Assembly: GCA_017935345.1 (NCBI GenBank)
Contig: JAGBHU010000016.1
Location: forward strand, 248,001 to 312,000
DNA from: Coprococcus sp.
GTDB lineage: Bacteria > Bacillota > Clostridia > Lachnospirales > Lachnospiraceae
Length of the DNA: 64,000 bases
Direction of reading: 5' to 3'
Positions 6,427 to 15,652 of the stretch are shown here, one piece after another (position 1 is the stretch's first letter; every line of letters begins with the position of its first letter). A program made the position numbers and the translations under genes. The notes under the pieces were generated by a model. It was not told the DNA's origin and did not search any database. It saw only the letters and a list, made by a program, of their open reading frames with translations.

Positions 6427-8844
6427 ATGAGTACAGGAATAAGTATGTCAAGTGTAAATAAAATAAAAGAGCTTGCAGAAAATGGTGATTATAGTCTCGC
6501 ATTGGATATTCTTGAGCATCAGGACCTTTCCAAGTCATTAAGTCCGCAGTTTATCAGGATATGTGGTGAGGTTTATTATGAAAATCAGAAATATCCGGAG
6601 GCTCGTGCTGCGCTTGTTAAGGCTCATTCTATGGCACCTATGGGCAATAAAATCATTTTTTCCATAATAAAACTATATCTTTCAATGGGATTATTTCAGC
6701 TTGCGGAATATTATTTTGAAATTTATAAGTTTAATCAGAACACAAGAGATGTGGGAACACTTCGTATTGAATATCTGATAGCGAAAGCATATAGAAAATC
6801 CATCATTGAGTTATACAGCATTTTGATATCTGCAAATGAGATGGAAACGGATGAAGAATGGGACTTGGAAATGCTCTTTATTCATGCGGCAATGAAAAAT
6901 AGTGATAAGCTCAGGAATGAAAGCAGTATATTTAAGGCTACATATAAAAATTCCACTAAATTGAATGAAATAGAAATATTGCTTCAGGATATGGATAAGG
7001 CGAGTGAATATATCTATATTTATCCTGAAAATGCTGTAGAAGATACAGATGAAACTATGGAGGAAACCCGTCAGCTGGAGAAGAAGATATTGGACGAGGA
7101 TAATCTTAGGATGAATCCGAAGGACCCGAAGATTATGATAATGGTAGAGGATGATGAGCCTGTACCAAGTTCCGTGAAATTAAAAACCATGTTTTCCCGC
7201 TCTAAGGAGAATAAGAGAGAGAAGAAGGAAAGAAAAGCCGAGGGAAAAGAAGAAAAGACCGGATGGTTTGGCAAGAATCGTATGTCTAAGAAGGATGAAG
7301 AAGCTTTTGAGGAAACCGTTAAAGAGCTGGCGGAAGGAGATGCCGGAAAGCAGGAAATTCTTGATGAAGTTTTGAAATCTGATGATGCCATAGAACAGAC
7401 GGAGGACAAAATTTCAGGAGAAATGGTAGAAATTACCGATATCTCCGACATTTCTGATAAAGTTGTATATAATGACAATGTTGATGATATTGCAGAGAAA
7501 ATATTTGATGAAGCTATGGATGATTTTTCTCTTGATGATGATATAGAAACGGTTGTTATGGTGGATGTTGATTCTCTTTCCGATGAAGATGAGACGGCCT
7601 CCGATATGACTGAGGTTTTTGAGCCAAAGGAAACGGATGGAGATGTTGATATATTCGAAGCTGAAGAAACAGATGAGTCTGTAGCTGAATTGGAGGCTGA
7701 AGAAACGGCTGAACCTGAAGTTGAATTGGAGACTGAAGAAACGGCTGAACCTGTAGCTGAATTGGAGGCTGAAGAAACGGCTGAACCTGAAGTTGAATTG
7801 GAGGCTGAAGAAACGGCTGAACCTGAAGTTGAATTGGAGGCTGAAGAGACGGCTGAGCCTGTAGTTGAATTGGAGGCTGAAGAAACGGCTGAGCCTGTAG
7901 CTGAATTGGAGACTGAAGAAACAGATGAATCTGAAGCTGAATTCGAGAATGAAGAAGTTAAAATTCTTGAATCAGAAGATGCTGAGAAATTTGATTTTGA
8001 TTCTGCATTTGAAAGCCTTGACGGCTTTGAAACAAACGGAATGTCAGAATCTGTAGAGAATATTGAAGCAGCAGAAGAACCGAAGATGGAAGAACCAATA
8101 TCAGAAAAAGAGCCTGATACTGATTATATTGTTTTCGATGAAAATGAGACGGATAGCTTTAATCATTTGGAATATGAATCTGATACAGATGCTATTCCTA
8201 TGGTAGAAATATCAGAAAAGGAATTGTTTGATGATATTTTTGATGAATCTGATGGGTTTGAATCCGATTTTTCTGATGAATCTGAGAAGATTGTTGAAGT
8301 AGTGTTTGAGGAAGATTCTGACGTGAAGTCATATGATGAGCCGGAGGCTGAAGAGGCAGAGGCAGAACCGGAAACATATGACGAGCCGGAGGCTGAAGAA
8401 GCAGAGGCAGAACCGGAAGTGTATGACGAGCCGGAGCCTGAAGAAGTGGAGCCGGTGACGGAAAAAGAACCGAAAGCAGAAGAAAAACCGGAAAATTTAT
8501 TATATAGACGCAATATTGATTTTCCTGTTTTTAAGACAAGCTTATTTCCTGATTATAACAGGGATAATCCTCCTGTTTACACACCGTCTAAGAAAAAGGT
8601 GGATGAAGTGAACAGTGAGCAGGAAAAAATCAAGGAGAACTTGAAAAAAGAAGAGGATTTATTGAGTGAAACAGACAGACTTCTTGCAAGGCTGGGAATT
8701 GAACTGGGGACTGATTATCATTCCGGTGTGGATTTTAAAGAGCAAAGTTATGATAGTATAAAATCCTATGATAATGTGCGTACACCCGGTACTGAAGAGA
8801 AAGCAGATATGAAAGACAAGAATCCATTTAAATTGCGATTCTAA
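6427..8844 (+). CDS. TPR protein with long acidic repeat region
   Basis: An 805-residue protein without signal peptide or membrane segment. Residues 1-190 are helical and TPR-like, with repeat-type pairs such as YSLALDILEHQ and YPEARAALVKAHSMAPMG. Residues 190-320 are charged and lysine-rich, and 320-680 are extremely acidic. In the acidic part, residues 410-505 form eight 12-residue units of the type LEAEETAEPEVE, and residues 636-680 form three 15-residue units starting YDEPEAEE. The C-terminal 120 residues (RRNIDFPVFKTSLFPDYN, then a coiled-coil segment ending LLARLGIELGTDY) look like a small conserved docking part. A good AGGAG site precedes the ATG. I recognise no named family. A scaffold role in the same complex as the coiled-coil protein downstream is an inference from neighbourhood. 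Confidence 0.72.
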   Translation: MSTGISMSSVNKIKELAENGDYSLALDILEHQDLSKSLSPQFIRICGEVYYENQKYPEARAALVKAHSMAPMGNKIIFSIIKLYLSMGLFQLAEYYFEIYKFNQNTRDVGTLRIEYLIAKAYRKSIIELYSILISANEMETDEEWDLEMLFIHAAMKNSDKLRNESSIFKATYKNSTKLNEIEILLQDMDKASEYIYIYPENAVEDTDETMEETRQLEKKILDEDNLRMNPKDPKIMIMVEDDEPVPSSVKLKTMFSRSKENKREKKERKAEGKEEKTGWFGKNRMSKKDEEAFEETVKELAEGDAGKQEILDEVLKSDDAIEQTEDKISGEMVEITDISDISDKVVYNDNVDDIAEKIFDEAMDDFSLDDDIETVVMVDVDSLSDEDETASDMTEVFEPKETDGDVDIFEAEETDESVAELEAEETAEPEVELETEETAEPVAELEAEETAEPEVELEAEETAEPEVELEAEETAEPVVELEAEETAEPVAELETEETDESEAEFENEEVKILESEDAEKFDFDSAFESLDGFETNGMSESVENIEAAEEPKMEEPISEKEPDTDYIVFDENETDSFNHLEYESDTDAIPMVEISEKELFDDIFDESDGFESDFSDESEKIVEVVFEEDSDVKSYDEPEAEEAEAEPETYDEPEAEEAEAEPEVYDEPEPEEVEPVTEKEPKAEEKPENLLYRRNIDFPVFKTSLFPDYNRDNPPVYTPSKKKVDEVNSEQEKIKENLKKEEDLLSETDRLLARLGIELGTDYHSGVDFKEQSYDSIKSYDNVRTPGTEEKADMKDKNPFKLRF
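7654..7941 (+). repeat. Eight tandem 36-bp units inside the acidic protein
   Basis: Eight in-frame units of 36 bases encode F/LEAEET-AEP/DES-xxE. Units differ at few positions and keep exact length, so copy number can change by slippage without a frameshift. Confidence 0.85.
8332..8466 (+). repeat. Three tandem 45-bp units inside the acidic protein
   Basis: Units begin at 8332, 8377 and 8422 and encode YDEPEAEEAEAEPET, a near-identical copy and a diverged third copy. They are in frame with the gene. Confidence 0.8.
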
Positions 8845-8895
8845 GTTATTTTATATACAAGTATTAATTCAATAAAGAATAAAGTAGCAATATCA

Positions 8896-8901
8896 TATAA
8901 T
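8896..8901 (+). promoter_or_regulatory. -10 element before the coiled-coil gene
   Basis: A perfect TATAAT lies 43 bases before the TTG start at 8944; no convincing -35 hexamer is present. Confidence 0.3.
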
Positions 8902-8943
8902 GTATTAGCTTTTTATTTGAATAAATGGAAGGAGGCGAAGTAA

Positions 8944-11900
8944 TTGGCTATAGATCAAACAGAAGCTATGATTGCGGCAATCAAAGCTCAGCTTGAGAAG
9001 GAAAGAGCTGCTGAAGCTGCTAAGCAGAAACGACTTGAAGAAGAAGCGATGCTTAAAAATGGTGGTAAGAAACCAAAGGCAGCTGAGGGAAGCAAAGGCC
9101 AATACAAAACTTTATCTGCTGAAGAACTTGCGCGTATTGAGGAGAAGAAACGACGTAAGAGAGAAGAAGCTTTAGGTATCGTGAGAGAAGAAAAACCTGA
9201 AGAAGCAGAGGAAGTAAAAACTGAGGAAGTAAAAGAAACTCAGAAAGAGAAAGAAAAGTCTGAGGGATTAGGTGGAGCAAAATCCGGTGCTGAAGGTCCA
9301 AAGCTTAGTCTTAATCTTGGCGGTATAGCTGATAATACAAACGAAGGCGGTCTTGGCGGAGGACTCGGAGGCGGTCTTGGAAGTGGTCTTGGCGGAGGCC
9401 TTGGAAAAGGACTCGGAGGCGGTCTTGGTTCTGATTCAAAGGATAAGAAGGGACCATCTCTGAATATTGAAGTTGATGGCGGTAAGAAAGATGATTCAAA
9501 GCTTAAACCGAATCGGTTTAAAGGTGGAGAAAAGAATGTTATTGCTGATTCGGGAGAAACCTTCTCAGAGGATGTATCGTCAGTTATTGATTCTGATGAT
9601 ACAGAATGGGTTGCAAATAGCAAAGTGAAGGTTAAGGAGGTTAAGACTCCTAAGGGCAATGATTCAAATGGCGATTTATTCAGCATTCTTCCTGACAGAC
9701 AAAATAGTGATTCAAATGTAGATTCTATGTACGACATAGATGATGATAGTGATGAGGATTTCCTTGGAGCAGGTATCAAGAATCTTTCAGGTGTTGATGA
9801 AACAAGTCCTGAAGAAATTGAAAGAAAGAAAGCTGCGGAGGAAGCCAAGAAGAAGGCTGAAGAAGAGGCTAAGAAGAAAGCTGAAGAGGAAGCTAAGAAG
9901 AAGGCGGAAGAGGCAGCTAAGAAGAAGGCCGAAGAGGAAGCTAAGAGAAAGGCTGCTGAAGAAGCAAGAAAGCAAGCGATAGCTGATAAAGCGAAAGCTG
10001 AGGCTGAGGCGAAGAAGAAACAGGCTGTCGATAATGCAAAGAAGAAGGCGGAGGAAGCCAAGAATGTTGCTGATACTGCCCGTGCTACAATAGCAGAATC
10101 TGAGAAAATTGAAGCAGAGCTTACAAAGCAGCTTGAAGAATATAAAGCGAAGAAAGCAAGTTATGATGCTAAGGTATCAGCCGATGCAGATGCTAAGAAA
10201 AAGGCTGATGCAGAACTTCTTGAAAAGGAAGAGGCCGAGCTTGAAGCAACTATCAGCAAATTGAAGCAGGAAATCCAAGATAATAACGAGAAGGCGCAGG
10301 CTGAGTCCGATAGAATTATCAAGGAAAGTGAACCTGATACTTATAAGAATAAAGTTATCAATGATGCACAGGCTGAGGCTGATAAGGCAATTAAGGCTCT
10401 TGCTGATACGAAAAAGGCCAATATTGAAAAGAAAGAGACTGAATATAAGAAGGCTCTTGATGAGTCAAAGAAAAAAGCTGCTGAGATAGAAGAAAATAAG
10501 AGAAAAGCAATAGATGCAGCAAATAAGAAGAAGGCTGACGAGGAAGCAAAAGCGAATAAGATGTTAGCAGAAGCTGAAGAGTCAAAGAAAAAAGCTGAAA
10601 CAGCACTTAAAGATTCTAAGAAAGCCGAAGAGGAAGCATCAGAGAACCTGAAAAATACTTCAGTCAAGGGTGCGGAAGCACAGAAGACATTAAAGGAACT
10701 TAATACAAAGCTTGCTGAGACAGAAAAGACAGAAAAGTCCGTTAAAGACAATAAGGCTGTTGCTGACAAGGAGCTTGAGGATGCAAAAGTTCAGCTCGAG
10801 GCTGCCAAGGAGAAGGAAGCAGAGGCTCTTAAGCTGCTTGAAGAAGCAAGAAAAGTGAAAGCGGATATCGAGAAGAAGATTGCTGATTCAGAAGCAAACA
10901 TTAGTAAGTTAGCTGAAGATGTTAAGCAGGCAGAAGCAGATAAAGAGAAGGCTAAGGCTGATATTACCGGAGTACAGAAGGACGTTGCTGCCTTTAATGA
11001 TGCAAAGGTAAAAGCACAGGAAGCACTTGATGCCGCAAAGAAATCTGTAGCTGAAGCAGAAAATATAATTTCAAAGGCTGAAAATACAGATAAAGCAGCA
11101 GCGCAGCTATTAGAAGCAGCTAAGACTGCTGCGGAAGCAGAGATCAATAGTGCAGAGACTACGGCAAAAGAAAATGCGGATAAGCTCGCCTTAGAAGATA
11201 AGGAAAGAGAAGAGAACCATAATAAATTCCTTGCTGACGAGGAAGAAAAGTATGCTACAGCCGAAGCTGCTGAGTTAGAGAAGGTTCAGTCTGCAGCTGT
11301 TAAGGCAGAAAAAGAAGCTGCCGACATGAAGGTTAAAGCCGAAGCTGATGCAAAGAAGGTTCTTGAAGATGCAAAGAAGAAGGAGTCTGAACTTAATACG
11401 AAAATATCAGACCTCAAGACTGAGCAGGCTGAAAGAGTTGTAGCAAGAAAGCAGGCTGCAAAACAGGCTAAGGAAGATTTAGAGGCACAGAAGCAGAAGG
11501 ATTTAAGTGCAATCTTAAAGGCTGAAGAAGAGGCACAGAAACAGCTTGATGAGATTAAGGCGAAGGCAGCAGCAGCAGCAAAGGTGCTTGAGAAAGCTAT
11601 CAAGAAAGAAGAAGAGGCAGCAAAGCAGGCTGAACTTCTTGAATCCGGAAAAGTGGAAGAAGCAGCAAAGGTTGTTGAAGAAGCAGAAGCTGAAAGTGAA
11701 ATCAAGGATGATGGAAGTGTTGCTTCCGAGAGACGGAAAGCTCTTCCAAAAGAAGCTAAGTATCTGTACAAGTACCTTGGCGTAAATCCTGCGGGTGCTC
11801 AAATTGTAAATGTTATGCAGACTATGAAGGTAGACCCGAAGCGTTCAAAGAATCTTGTCGTTCTTGGTTTGCATGGATTTGGTTCTACTGTCATAGGCGA

Positions 11901-12423
11901 GGACTTTGCAAAGTACTATTATGATATGGGTATATGTAAGTCTGAGTCGAAGGCAAAGGTTAAAGCAAAGGTTATCAATAGTGGTAAGTTAGCCGGTGCT
12001 ATGCCTAAGCTTAAGGGAGGCTGTCTCATTATTGAGAATGCAGGTCTGATTACACCTGAAAGATTTAAAGAGATGATTGACCTGTGTTCACCGGATAAGA
12101 ATGATGTAAAGATTATTCTTACGGGTGAAAAGTCAACACTTAGTAAGATGCTGGCTGACAATATGACACAGGCTAAATCATTTAATAACAGAATTTATTT
12201 TGACCAGATTCAGGAAGCTGATATGATTGATATAGCAAAAGCATATATTGCAGAGAAGGGCTACAGGCTTGAGGCCGGTGCAGACGGAAATATCAAGAAC
12301 CTGCTTCTTGCAATGGAATCTGGAAACATTGACAGATTACTTAATTCTATGGATGAAGCTATGGCATCTGCTGACAGTAGAAATCCATTAGAGAAAAAAG
12401 TGATGAAAACAGATATTAAGTAA
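8944..12423 (+). CDS. Giant coiled-coil protein with degenerate CbxX/SpoVK-like AAA domain
   Basis: A 1159-residue, highly charged protein, cytoplasmic by sequence. The start is TTG 8944, preceded by GGAAGGAGG. Residues 1-110 are helical, and about 134-163 form a glycine-leucine linker of GGLGGGLG type. Residues 165-290 are polar and probably disordered. Residues 290-925 form a very long Ala/Lys/Glu coiled coil that begins with EEAKKKAEEEAKKKAEE. Residues 935-1159 keep the layout of the CbxX/SpoVK AAA family: a Walker A position LGLHGFGSTVIGEDF near 970-985, a Walker B position GGCLIIENAG near 1025, a sensor-1 strand VKIILTGE, and IAKAYIAEKGYRL. The Walker A lysine and the Walker B aspartate-glutamate pair are missing, so ATP hydrolysis is unlikely. 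The mreB homologue follows after a terminator. A filament-associated scaffold is my inference. Confidence 0.72.
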   Translation: MAIDQTEAMIAAIKAQLEKERAAEAAKQKRLEEEAMLKNGGKKPKAAEGSKGQYKTLSAEELARIEEKKRRKREEALGIVREEKPEEAEEVKTEEVKETQKEKEKSEGLGGAKSGAEGPKLSLNLGGIADNTNEGGLGGGLGGGLGSGLGGGLGKGLGGGLGSDSKDKKGPSLNIEVDGGKKDDSKLKPNRFKGGEKNVIADSGETFSEDVSSVIDSDDTEWVANSKVKVKEVKTPKGNDSNGDLFSILPDRQNSDSNVDSMYDIDDDSDEDFLGAGIKNLSGVDETSPEEIERKKAAEEAKKKAEEEAKKKAEEEAKKKAEEAAKKKAEEEAKRKAAEEARKQAIADKAKAEAEAKKKQAVDNAKKKAEEAKNVADTARATIAESEKIEAELTKQLEEYKAKKASYDAKVSADADAKKKADAELLEKEEAELEATISKLKQEIQDNNEKAQAESDRIIKESEPDTYKNKVINDAQAEADKAIKALADTKKANIEKKETEYKKALDESKKKAAEIEENKRKAIDAANKKKADEEAKANKMLAEAEESKKKAETALKDSKKAEEEASENLKNTSVKGAEAQKTLKELNTKLAETEKTEKSVKDNKAVADKELEDAKVQLEAAKEKEAEALKLLEEARKVKADIEKKIADSEANISKLAEDVKQAEADKEKAKADITGVQKDVAAFNDAKVKAQEALDAAKKSVAEAENIISKAENTDKAAAQLLEAAKTAAEAEINSAETTAKENADKLALEDKEREENHNKFLADEEEKYATAEAAELEKVQSAAVKAEKEAADMKVKAEADAKKVLEDAKKKESELNTKISDLKTEQAERVVARKQAAKQAKEDLEAQKQKDLSAILKAEEEAQKQLDEIKAKAAAAAKVLEKAIKKEEEAAKQAELLESGKVEEAAKVVEEAEAESEIKDDGSVASERRKALPKEAKYLYKYLGVNPAGAQIVNVMQTMKVDPKRSKNLVVLGLHGFGSTVIGEDFAKYYYDMGICKSESKAKVKAKVINSGKLAGAMPKLKGGCLIIENAGLITPERFKEMIDLCSPDKNDVKIILTGEKSTLSKMLADNMTQAKSFNNRIYFDQIQEADMIDIAKAYIAEKGYRLEAGADGNIKNLLLAMESGNIDRLLNSMDEAMASADSRNPLEKKVMKTDIK

Positions 12424-12449
12424 TTCGCAAAGGATATATTTTCTTGTTG

Positions 12450-12506
12450 AAAAAAGTGGTATTAATGCTTATAATGATGAGTTATAAGTGTTAAGCCACT
12501 TTTTTA
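12450..12506 (+). terminator. Intrinsic terminator after the coiled-coil gene
   Basis: Arms AAAAAAGTGG and CCACTTTTTT enclose an inner hairpin GCTTATAA/TTATAAG, ending in a T-run. It separates the coiled-coil gene from the mreB homologue. Confidence 0.75.
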
Positions 12507-12539
12507 CTATATACATAAAGGAGACTCGTGGAATAATTC

Positions 12540-13532
12540 ATGGATATAGGAATAGATTTAGGAACTTCAAACGTGCTTGTATCCGTCAGAGGAAGAGGTG
12601 TGGTGATAAACCAGCCTTCGGTAGTGGCATATGAAGTAGCGACTAAGCGTATTATTGCGATTGGAACAAAAGCAAAGAAGATGATAGGGAAAACTCCTGA
12701 TACGATAGAGGTCGTAAGACCGTTAATAAAGGGCGTTATTTCAGATTATACAATAACCGAAAGAATGCTCAAGGCATTTATCAGGTCTGCTATGGAGAAA
12801 AGAACCGGCATGGGCAGACCGAAAATATGCGTTTGTGTTCCCAGCGGGGTTACAGAAGTTGAACGTAGAGCGGTTGAAGATGCTGTATACAGAACAGGTG
12901 CTAAATCGGTTTATGTTATGGAAGAGCCACTTGCAGCGGCTGTTGGTGCATCTGTAGATATATTCGAGGCAAAGGGTAATATGGTAGTGGATATTGGTGG
13001 AGGAACTACGGATATTGCTGTTGTATCTTTGGGTGGAGCAGTTGAAAGTCACTCTATCAAGTGTGCAGGGGATGATTATAACGCTGCCATGATTCGGTAT
13101 GTAAGAAGAAAATATAATCTTCTGATAGGTGAACAGACTGCGGAAAAAGCAAAAATTGCAGTAGGCTCCGTATACCCAAGAGAAGAGAATATAGAATTTG
13201 TAATTAAAGGAAGAGATTTAATCAGAGGTCTTCCGAAGGCTATCACCATAACGGCAAATGAAACCATTGAGGCATTTGCAGAACCTACTACACAGATTAT
13301 GAACGCCATACATAATGTATTGGAAATTGCACCTCCGGAGCTTGTAGCCGATATATCAATAGCAGGCATTGTACTTACCGGAGGGGGAAGTCTTATATAT
13401 GGAATGGACAAGCTTATAAAAGAAAAAACGGGTATAGAGGCATATGTATCTGAAAAGGCACTTGAGGCTGTTGCATTAGGTGCAGGTATGTCTGTAAGCC
13501 TTGCAAGTAAAAATGCAGAAAATCAGAGGTAA
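12540..13532 (+). CDS. MreB/Mbl-family actin-like protein
   Basis: A 330-residue bacterial actin homologue that should polymerise with ATP on the inner membrane face and guide lateral wall synthesis or another envelope process. Visible actin-fold motifs are phosphate 1 [11 protein letters not shown] (residues 3-13), the connect and phosphate 2 region [18 protein letters not shown] near 148-165, and the adenosine motif [14 protein letters not shown] near 280. The usual partners mreC and mreD do not follow; a YgiQ radical SAM gene starts two bases after its stop. This suggests a specialised paralogue rather than the main rod-shape operon. The position behind the coiled-coil and TPR scaffold genes makes a joint cytoskeletal role attractive but unproven. 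Confidence 0.88.
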   Translation: MDIGIDLGTSNVLVSVRGRGVVINQPSVVAYEVATKRIIAIGTKAKKMIGKTPDTIEVVRPLIKGVISDYTITERMLKAFIRSAMEKRTGMGRPKICVCVPSGVTEVERRAVEDAVYRTGAKSVYVMEEPLAAAVGASVDIFEAKGNMVVDIGGGTTDIAVVSLGGAVESHSIKCAGDDYNAAMIRYVRRKYNLLIGEQTAEKAKIAVGSVYPREENIEFVIKGRDLIRGLPKAITITANETIEAFAEPTTQIMNAIHNVLEIAPPELVADISIAGIVLTGGGSLIYGMDKLIKEKTGIEAYVSEKALEAVALGAGMSVSLASKNAENQR

Positions 13533-13533
13533 T

Positions 13534-15501
13534 ATGATTAAAGATTTTTTACCGGTTACAATTGAAGATATGAAGAAAAGAGGATGGGAACAGGCAGATT
13601 TTGTATATGTTATAGGTGATGCCTATATTGACCATCCTTCTTTTGGCCCTGCAATCATTAGCAGAGTGTTGGAAGCACACGGATATAAAGTTTGTATTAT
13701 TTCGCAGCCTGATTGGAAAAAAGATGAAAGCATAGCTGTATTTGGAAGCCCCAGACTCGGTTTTCTTGTATGTGGTGGAAATATGGATTCTATGGTCAAT
13801 CATTATACGGTTTCAAAAAAGAGACGGCAAAATGATGCGTATTCTCCCGGCGGCAAAATGGGACTTAGACCTGATTATGCTACAGTTGTCTATTGCAATC
13901 TAATCCGCAGAACTTATAAGGATGTGCCAATCATAATAGGAGGAATAGAAGCCAGTCTCAGGAGACTTGCACATTATGATTATTGGTCAAATAAGCTGAA
14001 ACGCTCCATTCTTATGGATGCACAGGCTGATATGATTACCTATGGAATGGGAGAGAAAAGTATAGTAGAAGTGGCTGATTCCTTAAACAGCGGGATAGAC
14101 ATAGCGGATATTACCTATGTCAGAGGAACCGTATATAGAACAAAATCTCTCGATACAGCCTATGATTATATACTTCTTCCTTCATATGAACAGTTATGTG
14201 AGAATAAAATGGAGTATGCGAAAAGCTTTTATACCCAGTATACGAATACAGACCCGTATTCGGCAAAAACATTGGCAGAGGATTATGGTAACAGAGGCTA
14301 TGTAGTACAAAATCCACCTTCTATGCCGCTTACCCAGGTTGAGATGGATGATGTGTATGATTTGCCATATATGAATGATTATCATCCCTGTTATAAAGAG
14401 GCAGGGGGAATCCCTGCTATATCAGAAGTGAAGTTTAGCATTACTTCCAATCGTGGATGCTTTGGCGGGTGCAGCTTTTGTGCATTGACCTTTCATCAGG
14501 GACGTATTCTTCAGACAAGAAGCCATGAATCTATTATAAAAGAAGCAGAAAATATGACGAAGATGCCTGATTTTAAAGGATATATTCATGATGTAGGCGG
14601 ACCTACCGCAAACTTCAGACATAAATCATGTGATAAACAGAAGCAATACGGAGTATGTACAAATAAGCAATGTCTTTTTCCAAAACCATGCAGCAATTTG
14701 AAGGTTGACCATAGAGATTATATAGAATTGTTGAAAAAACTGCGTTCTATACCAGGGGTAAAGAAGGTATTTGTCAGGTCAGGAATCAGATTTGATTATG
14801 TAATGGCTGACAGCAGTGATAAGTTTTTGGAGGAGTTGTGTAAATATCATATTAGTGGACAACTCAGGGTTGCTCCGGAGCATATTTCCGATAATGTATT
14901 ATCAATGATGGGAAAACCGGAGGTAAAGGTTTATAACAGTTTTCTGAAAAGATTTGAACGGATTAATAATAGGTCCGGAAATAAGCAATTTGCCGTGCCG
15001 TATCTCATGTCCTCCCATCCGGGTTCTACGCTTAAAGAAGCGGTAGAGCTTGCGGAGTATATAAGAGATATAGGCTATATGCCTGAACAGGTACAGGATT
15101 TTTACCCTACGCCGTCAACGATTTCAACATGCATGTATTATACGGGTGTAGACCCAAGAACCATGAAAGCGGTTTATGTACCGAAATCGCCACATGAGAA
15201 GGCTATGCAAAGAGCGCTTATTCAGTATAAGCGTCCTGAAAATTATGAGTTAGTGAAGGAGGCGCTTGTTAAGGTTGGAAGAGAAGATTTAATCGGATTT
15301 GGAGATAAATGTTTGATTCCTCCGAGGAAAATTAAATCCGCGGCTGTTGATAAGAATGATAAGAATTACACCGGAAAGAAAAACAGGGCTCAGGCAAAGA
15401 ATTCTTCCGGAAATAAGAATGGAAAATTTTCCGGAAAAGCTGCGACAGATGTCAATAAAACAAGTAAAAAGACGCATAAAATAAAATCAGGAAAAAGATA
15501 A
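13534..15501 (+). CDS. YgiQ-family radical SAM protein
   Basis: A 655-residue radical SAM enzyme of the YgiQ (UPF0313) family, function unknown. The start at 13534 is the ATG two bases after the mreB stop, with an AGAGGT site inside the upstream gene. The N-terminal domain is cobalamin-binding-like ([21 protein letters not shown]). The cluster ligands are Cys309, Cys313 and Cys316 in [11 protein letters not shown]. The conserved stretches [12 protein letters not shown] and RVAPEH follow. The last 80 residues are a basic, lysine-rich tail typical of Clostridial members. Translational coupling to the mreB homologue is likely from the spacing. A strong terminator follows. Confidence 0.92.
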   Translation: MIKDFLPVTIEDMKKRGWEQADFVYVIGDAYIDHPSFGPAIISRVLEAHGYKVCIISQPDWKKDESIAVFGSPRLGFLVCGGNMDSMVNHYTVSKKRRQNDAYSPGGKMGLRPDYATVVYCNLIRRTYKDVPIIIGGIEASLRRLAHYDYWSNKLKRSILMDAQADMITYGMGEKSIVEVADSLNSGIDIADITYVRGTVYRTKSLDTAYDYILLPSYEQLCENKMEYAKSFYTQYTNTDPYSAKTLAEDYGNRGYVVQNPPSMPLTQVEMDDVYDLPYMNDYHPCYKEAGGIPAISEVKFSITSNRGCFGGCSFCALTFHQGRILQTRSHESIIKEAENMTKMPDFKGYIHDVGGPTANFRHKSCDKQKQYGVCTNKQCLFPKPCSNLKVDHRDYIELLKKLRSIPGVKKVFVRSGIRFDYVMADSSDKFLEELCKYHISGQLRVAPEHISDNVLSMMGKPEVKVYNSFLKRFERINNRSGNKQFAVPYLMSSHPGSTLKEAVELAEYIRDIGYMPEQVQDFYPTPSTISTCMYYTGVDPRTMKAVYVPKSPHEKAMQRALIQYKRPENYELVKEALVKVGREDLIGFGDKCLIPPRKIKSAAVDKNDKNYTGKKNRAQAKNSSGNKNGKFSGKAATDVNKTSKKTHKIKSGKR

Positions 15502-15524
15502 ATTTAATCAACTTTTTATAAAGA

Positions 15525-15571
15525 TAAAAGGGAAGTGTGTCGTAATTTATGTTGCGTGACACTTCCTTTTG
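15525..15571 (+). terminator. Intrinsic terminator after the YgiQ gene
   Basis: Stem AAGGGAAGTGTGTC with GACACTTCCTT, then TTT. The right arm overlaps the likely thl promoter. Confidence 0.75.
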
Positions 15572-15580
15572 TGCTAGAAT
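15552..15580 (+). promoter_or_regulatory. Candidate promoter of the butyryl-CoA operon
   Basis: TTGCGT at 15552-15557, 17 bases, TAGAAT at 15575-15580 with an upstream TG. It would give a leader of about 65 bases before thl. Confidence 0.45.
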
Positions 15581-15652
15581 TAGGGCAGATTGTGTGATTC
15601 TTTAGATTGATGTTTCACACGAAATATTATATTAAATGGAGGATTTGATAAT

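Noticed and set aside
7654-7941. CRISPR-like regular repeats
   Set aside because: The units are contiguous, coding and in frame, with no spacers; there are no cas genes.
8163-8513. Serine-rich minus-strand frame opposite the acidic repeats
   Set aside because: Composition is forced by Glu/Ala codons on the other strand; no motif or start signal.
9240-10061. Long minus-strand open frame rich in Ser, Ala and Phe opposite the coiled-coil gene
   Set aside because: It is the complement of a Lys/Ala/Glu coil; low complexity and no ribosome site.
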